Position numbers and translations under genes: made by a program
Part shown: positions 61,707-64,000 of the stretch, in pieces
Numbering within the stretch: the first letter of the stretch is position 1
How the letters are laid out: the number at the start of each line of letters is the position of its first letter
The notes under the pieces: model-generated
Told to the model about the DNA's origin: nothing
Database searches by the model: none
The model's input: the letters and a program-made list of their open reading frames with translations, nothing else
Source of the DNA: Synergistaceae bacterium
GTDB lineage: Bacteria; Synergistota; Synergistia; Synergistales; Synergistaceae
DNA length: 64,000 bases
Reading direction: 5' to 3'
NCBI GenBank assembly: GCA_031289775.1
Contig: JAITOY010000047.1
Span: 37,695-101,694, forward strand

Positions 61707-61902
61707 TCCTTATCCCTCCTCTGCCATCCGACTATAACAGTATAACTCTTCGTTTTTTAATCACAAAGCGGGACTTGATTATTTTCTGATTTTTTCCCTT
61801 TACCCTGTTAGGCGAACCTGGAAATATCCCCCATTCGTGGAGTAGCTATATGAAAATGTGGAGCCATTATCGCATCACTATCAGGCCTGTCAAGCTCGGC
61901 CT

Positions 61903-63204
61903 CTATTTCATTCCGCCCTTCGCGGAGATCGCCGGCCGGTATTTCGGGTTGATCGAAAGAGCGCGATTGAACCAGGCGGCGGCTGTCCTCGAGTCCCTGA
62001 GCTCCAGAGCGGACAAACCGGCCCAATAGGCGGAGAGGAAGTTGCCCTGGTACGCGTCCGCGACCTTGCCGAACGCGGCAAGAGCCTCCGCGAACTCTCC
62101 GCGCGAGTACAAGTTCATCGCGGCGAGATGCTGTCTGGCCAGATTGTCCCTCTCCACGTGGTATATGGGGTATGTGTCCATGACATTGACGTCCGTCGAC
62201 TGGTTTGGATCCGGCAGGGGAGCGTCGGATGTTTTCGGCGCCGGGGCGGGTTCGCTCGAATCGACTGGGCCGTCGCTCGATTCCTCCACGTCAGGCTCAG
62301 GCGCCTCGTCCTCGCTTACAGCGACCTTCTTCGGCGCGGCGTCCGGACGGGTCTCCGCAAACTTCAAACCCCTCGCCTCCCCAAGGGATATCGGCGTCAG
62401 CCTGTCGCCGGGGAGGATGGCGGCAGGTTTTGAAGGCGCGGAGACTACTCCCGCCGCTCGCCCCTTCGCGCCGCCCTTTACGTTAAGCGCGGCGATTGGG
62501 ATTTTTTCAGCCTCTATCTCGCCTTCCGCACCGCGCGAGAGCCCGAGGGCGTAGACGAGGTACGCCGCGTTCCTCGGGCGAGCGCCGGTCTGTATCGTAT
62601 ATCCCCCTCCAGAGACGGAGAGAATATAGGGACGCTCATGGCCTAAAGCGCCGAGTGCGGATGAGGCGAGGCGCGAAACGGCATCGAGGATCGCGCGGGC
62701 CTCGAGCTCGTCGAACCCATCAAAATCGTCCTGTTCGGCCCCGGAGGGCGGAAATACGTTAGCCGAACTGCCAGTCTCGGAGAGGAGAAGACGGGTTTCG
62801 GAGGACTCGACGTCGATCAAACGAACGTCTATGGTCGCCCTCGCCCCGCCTGGGAGGCGCATCGACAGAACCTCTATGTCGGACGGTCTGCCAAGCTCCC
62901 TGATTGACCCGAGAAGAACATAACGAACCCCGGCCGACCTGCCTGACTCGACAGCGGATTTAATAGCGTCGTCTGTCTCGTCTCCGTCGCGCGACGAGAG
63001 ATCCTCGCGCGACAGGACGACGATCCCGTCCGCCCCGGAAAGCTCGCGCGCAAAAAGCCCGGCGATGGCCTCCGCCTGCCTGGAGGACACCGGCCCATCG
63101 AACCCGAGAACCCCGACCTTGATCTCATCTGCGCCGGCGCGAGCAAAAAGGAAAAAGAGCAATAGTACCGGAATAACCTTACTAAATTTTTTTATCGCGC
63201 TCAT
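61903..63204 (-). CDS. Exported CsgG/LpoB-like protein with TPR C-terminus
   Basis: 433 residues. Signal peptide (VIPVLLLFFLFARAGA). Residues about 28-190 have the CsgG/LpoB-type fold pattern: VGVLGFDGP, AIAGLFARELSG, GVRYVLLGSI and IDVRLIDVESSETRLL. A long acidic, Pro-rich linker (about 290-345) precedes a short TPR region (LYSRGEFAEALAAFGKVADAY, AAAWFNRALSINPKY). Probably an envelope protein involved in assembly or peptidoglycan synthesis; the exact role is open. Confidence 0.7.
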   Translation of the reverse strand: MSAIKKFSKVIPVLLLFFLFARAGADEIKVGVLGFDGPVSSRQAEAIAGLFARELSGADGIVVLSREDLSSRDGDETDDAIKSAVESGRSAGVRYVLLGSIRELGRPSDIEVLSMRLPGGARATIDVRLIDVESSETRLLLSETGSSANVFPPSGAEQDDFDGFDELEARAILDAVSRLASSALGALGHERPYILSVSGGGYTIQTGARPRNAAYLVYALGLSRGAEGEIEAEKIPIAALNVKGGAKGRAAGVVSAPSKPAAILPGDRLTPISLGEARGLKFAETRPDAAPKKVAVSEDEAPEPDVEESSDGPVDSSEPAPAPKTSDAPLPDPNQSTDVNVMDTYPIYHVERDNLARQHLAAMNLYSRGEFAEALAAFGKVADAYQGNFLSAYWAGLSALELRDSRTAAAWFNRALSINPKYRPAISAKGGMK

Positions 63205-63269
63205 CCCGCTCGCATCCCTTCGAAAGGCAAAAAAGGTAAATAGTGATTTTTTTTCGAATCCTCCATTTC

Positions 63270-63297
63270 ATTATCTCATCACTATTCCACAAGTCAA
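63270..63297 (-). promoter_or_regulatory. Promoter of the CsgG/LpoB-like gene
   Basis: Minus strand: TTGACT (63297-63292), 16-nt spacer, GATAAT (63275-63270). Confidence 0.55.
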
Positions 63298-63371
63298 TGA
63301 AACGCGGCGACCCCGTATTTCAGCGAAAGACAAATGACGCCGAGCGATAATTGCGCCGGCGGGGATTTTCA

Positions 63372-63400
63372 TTGACTTGCGGGACGTGTTAATCTATATT
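63372..63400 (+). promoter_or_regulatory. Promoter of the glycine-rich protein gene
   Basis: TTGACT (63372-63377), 17-nt spacer, TATATT (63395-63400), 43 nt before the ATG. Its -35 region repeats that of the divergent promoter (TTTCATTGACTTG). Confidence 0.65.
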
Positions 63401-63442
63401 GGCAACGGAAGTTTTTCGGAAAATACCAAACTCAGGGGGATC

Positions 63443-64000
63443 ATGCGAATGGACAGCGTCGTTTATGTTCTGTTTCTCGCTCTGGTGTCGTTACCATGGA
63501 TGTGTTCGAGCGTCTCATGCGAGACGCTGCGCGATTTCGAATCTCACACTTACCCCTACTCCGGCGCCCCGGAAATATTCATCTCCCCAGAGAACGGAAC
63601 TTATAGAGTCGAATTGTGGGGCGCTAGCGCCAACGGTGGTCCTGGCGCCTATGTCAGAGGCGATATAAGCCTCGCAGCCGGCGAGAAGCTCTACGTATAC
63701 GTCGGAGGCACTGGGATAGTCTCCATGAACGACCCTGACATCGTCGTCTTCAATGGTGGCGGCAGAGCAGGGCTCATAATGGGGGATTCCGCGCCAGGGG
63801 GCATTGGATTTTCTACCGGGGCCGGCGCTACCGACATGCGTCTGAGAGGCGGAGCATGGGATGACCAATCATCGCTGCTGAGCCGAATTATGGTGGCGGC
63901 TGGATCCGGCGGTTCATGGGGTGTCAAGGGACACGCCGGGGGCCTGACAGGCTACGACGCCCCTTCCTCCAGATATCAGGCCTCATACGTAACTTATGGA
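63443..64000 (+). CDS. Partial secreted glycine-rich protein
   Basis: The frame starts at the ATG at 63443 (AGGGGG upstream) and is open to the right edge (186 codons). A signal peptide (VYVLFLALVSLPWMCSSVS) leads to YPYSGAPEIFISPENGTYRVELWGAS, ANGGPGAYVRGDISLAAGEK and LYVYVGGTG, then Gly-rich stretches ending MVAAGSGGS. This matches the glycine-rich domain found in bacterial surface proteins and ALK-type receptors. Likely a large surface protein whose remainder lies outside the window. Confidence 0.75.
   Translation, partial: MRMDSVVYVLFLALVSLPWMCSSVSCETLRDFESHTYPYSGAPEIFISPENGTYRVELWGASANGGPGAYVRGDISLAAGEKLYVYVGGTGIVSMNDPDIVVFNGGGRAGLIMGDSAPGGIGFSTGAGATDMRLRGGAWDDQSSLLSRIMVAAGSGGSWGVKGHAGGLTGYDAPSSRYQASYVTYG

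Noticed and set aside
1..64000. CRISPR array, prophage, transposase or rRNA
   Set aside because: No regularly spaced repeats, no phage or transposase motifs and no rRNA sequence were seen on either strand.

Overview
The window is 64 kb of GC-rich chromosome from an anaerobic, Gram-negative-type bacterium. My best guess is the phylum Synergistota. This rests on the overall likeness of the proteins and the gene mix: amino-acid and nucleoside ABC importers, phenylacetate-CoA ligase with an ACT partner, water-forming NADH oxidase, V4R and FIST signalling proteins, and the HrcA/CIRCE heat-shock operon. There is no rRNA, CRISPR array, prophage or intact insertion sequence. About fifty protein genes are nearly all chromosomal housekeeping, transport or signalling genes, arranged as short operons with 4-nt stop/start overlaps and frequent GTG or TTG starts.

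Layout. 1-2.7 kb: the end of a signalling gene, a V4R sensor and two tandem secreted paralogs. 2.9-7 kb: tRNA-Asn, ileS and an RluD-type pseudouridine synthase. 7-8.7 kb: rqcH. 8.7-15 kb: an unrecognised two-gene operon, rpsU, and a second chaperone pair (a short Hsp70 and a J-domain/HEAT protein). 15-23.2 kb: the stress operon hrcA-grpE-dnaK-dnaJ under a promoter with CIRCE, followed after a terminator by prmA-rsmE-mtaB. 23.2-30.4 kb: GH26-like hydrolase with DedA, a DJ-1/PfpI protein with a HAD phosphatase, ACT protein with paaK, a small membrane protein and NADH oxidase. 30.4-38.4 kb: phosphohexomutase with a non-AUG start, rpsT, a CopZ-like protein, a PfoR-like EIIC, a broken D-Ala-D-Ala dipeptidase, holA, leuS and two thiol-redox proteins. 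38.5-42.6 kb: small heat-shock protein, a pair of pilin-like proteins, and a BtpA/FGGY-kinase pair. 42.7-48.1 kb: FIST sensor with hybrid histidine kinase, then NAD+ synthetase. 48.1-55.6 kb: a chemoreceptor followed at once by a nucleoside-type ABC importer. 55.8-60.5 kb: a complete branched-chain amino-acid (Liv) importer preceded by a long leader with a terminator hairpin. 60.6-64 kb: envelope proteins and the start of a glycine-rich secreted protein.

The most notable structure outside genes is a dispersed imperfect repeat of about 60 bp. Its units contain GGCTGATTTATCG, AGGCCTGAAGGG and CCAGACAGCCTC. Clear copies or fragments occur at least eight times, always at gene ends or between genes, and in three cases a repeat unit supplies the stop codon of the neighbouring gene. 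Other points worth a second look are the phosphohexomutase without any ATG, GTG or TTG start, a third HrcA half-site fused to CIRCE, a perfect 18-bp hairpin abutting the dnaK stop codon, a possible attenuator upstream of the Liv operon, and the chemoreceptor/ABC importer pairing. I found no obviously new defence or mobile system. The two unknown proteins at 8.7-11.7 kb are the largest genes without any function.
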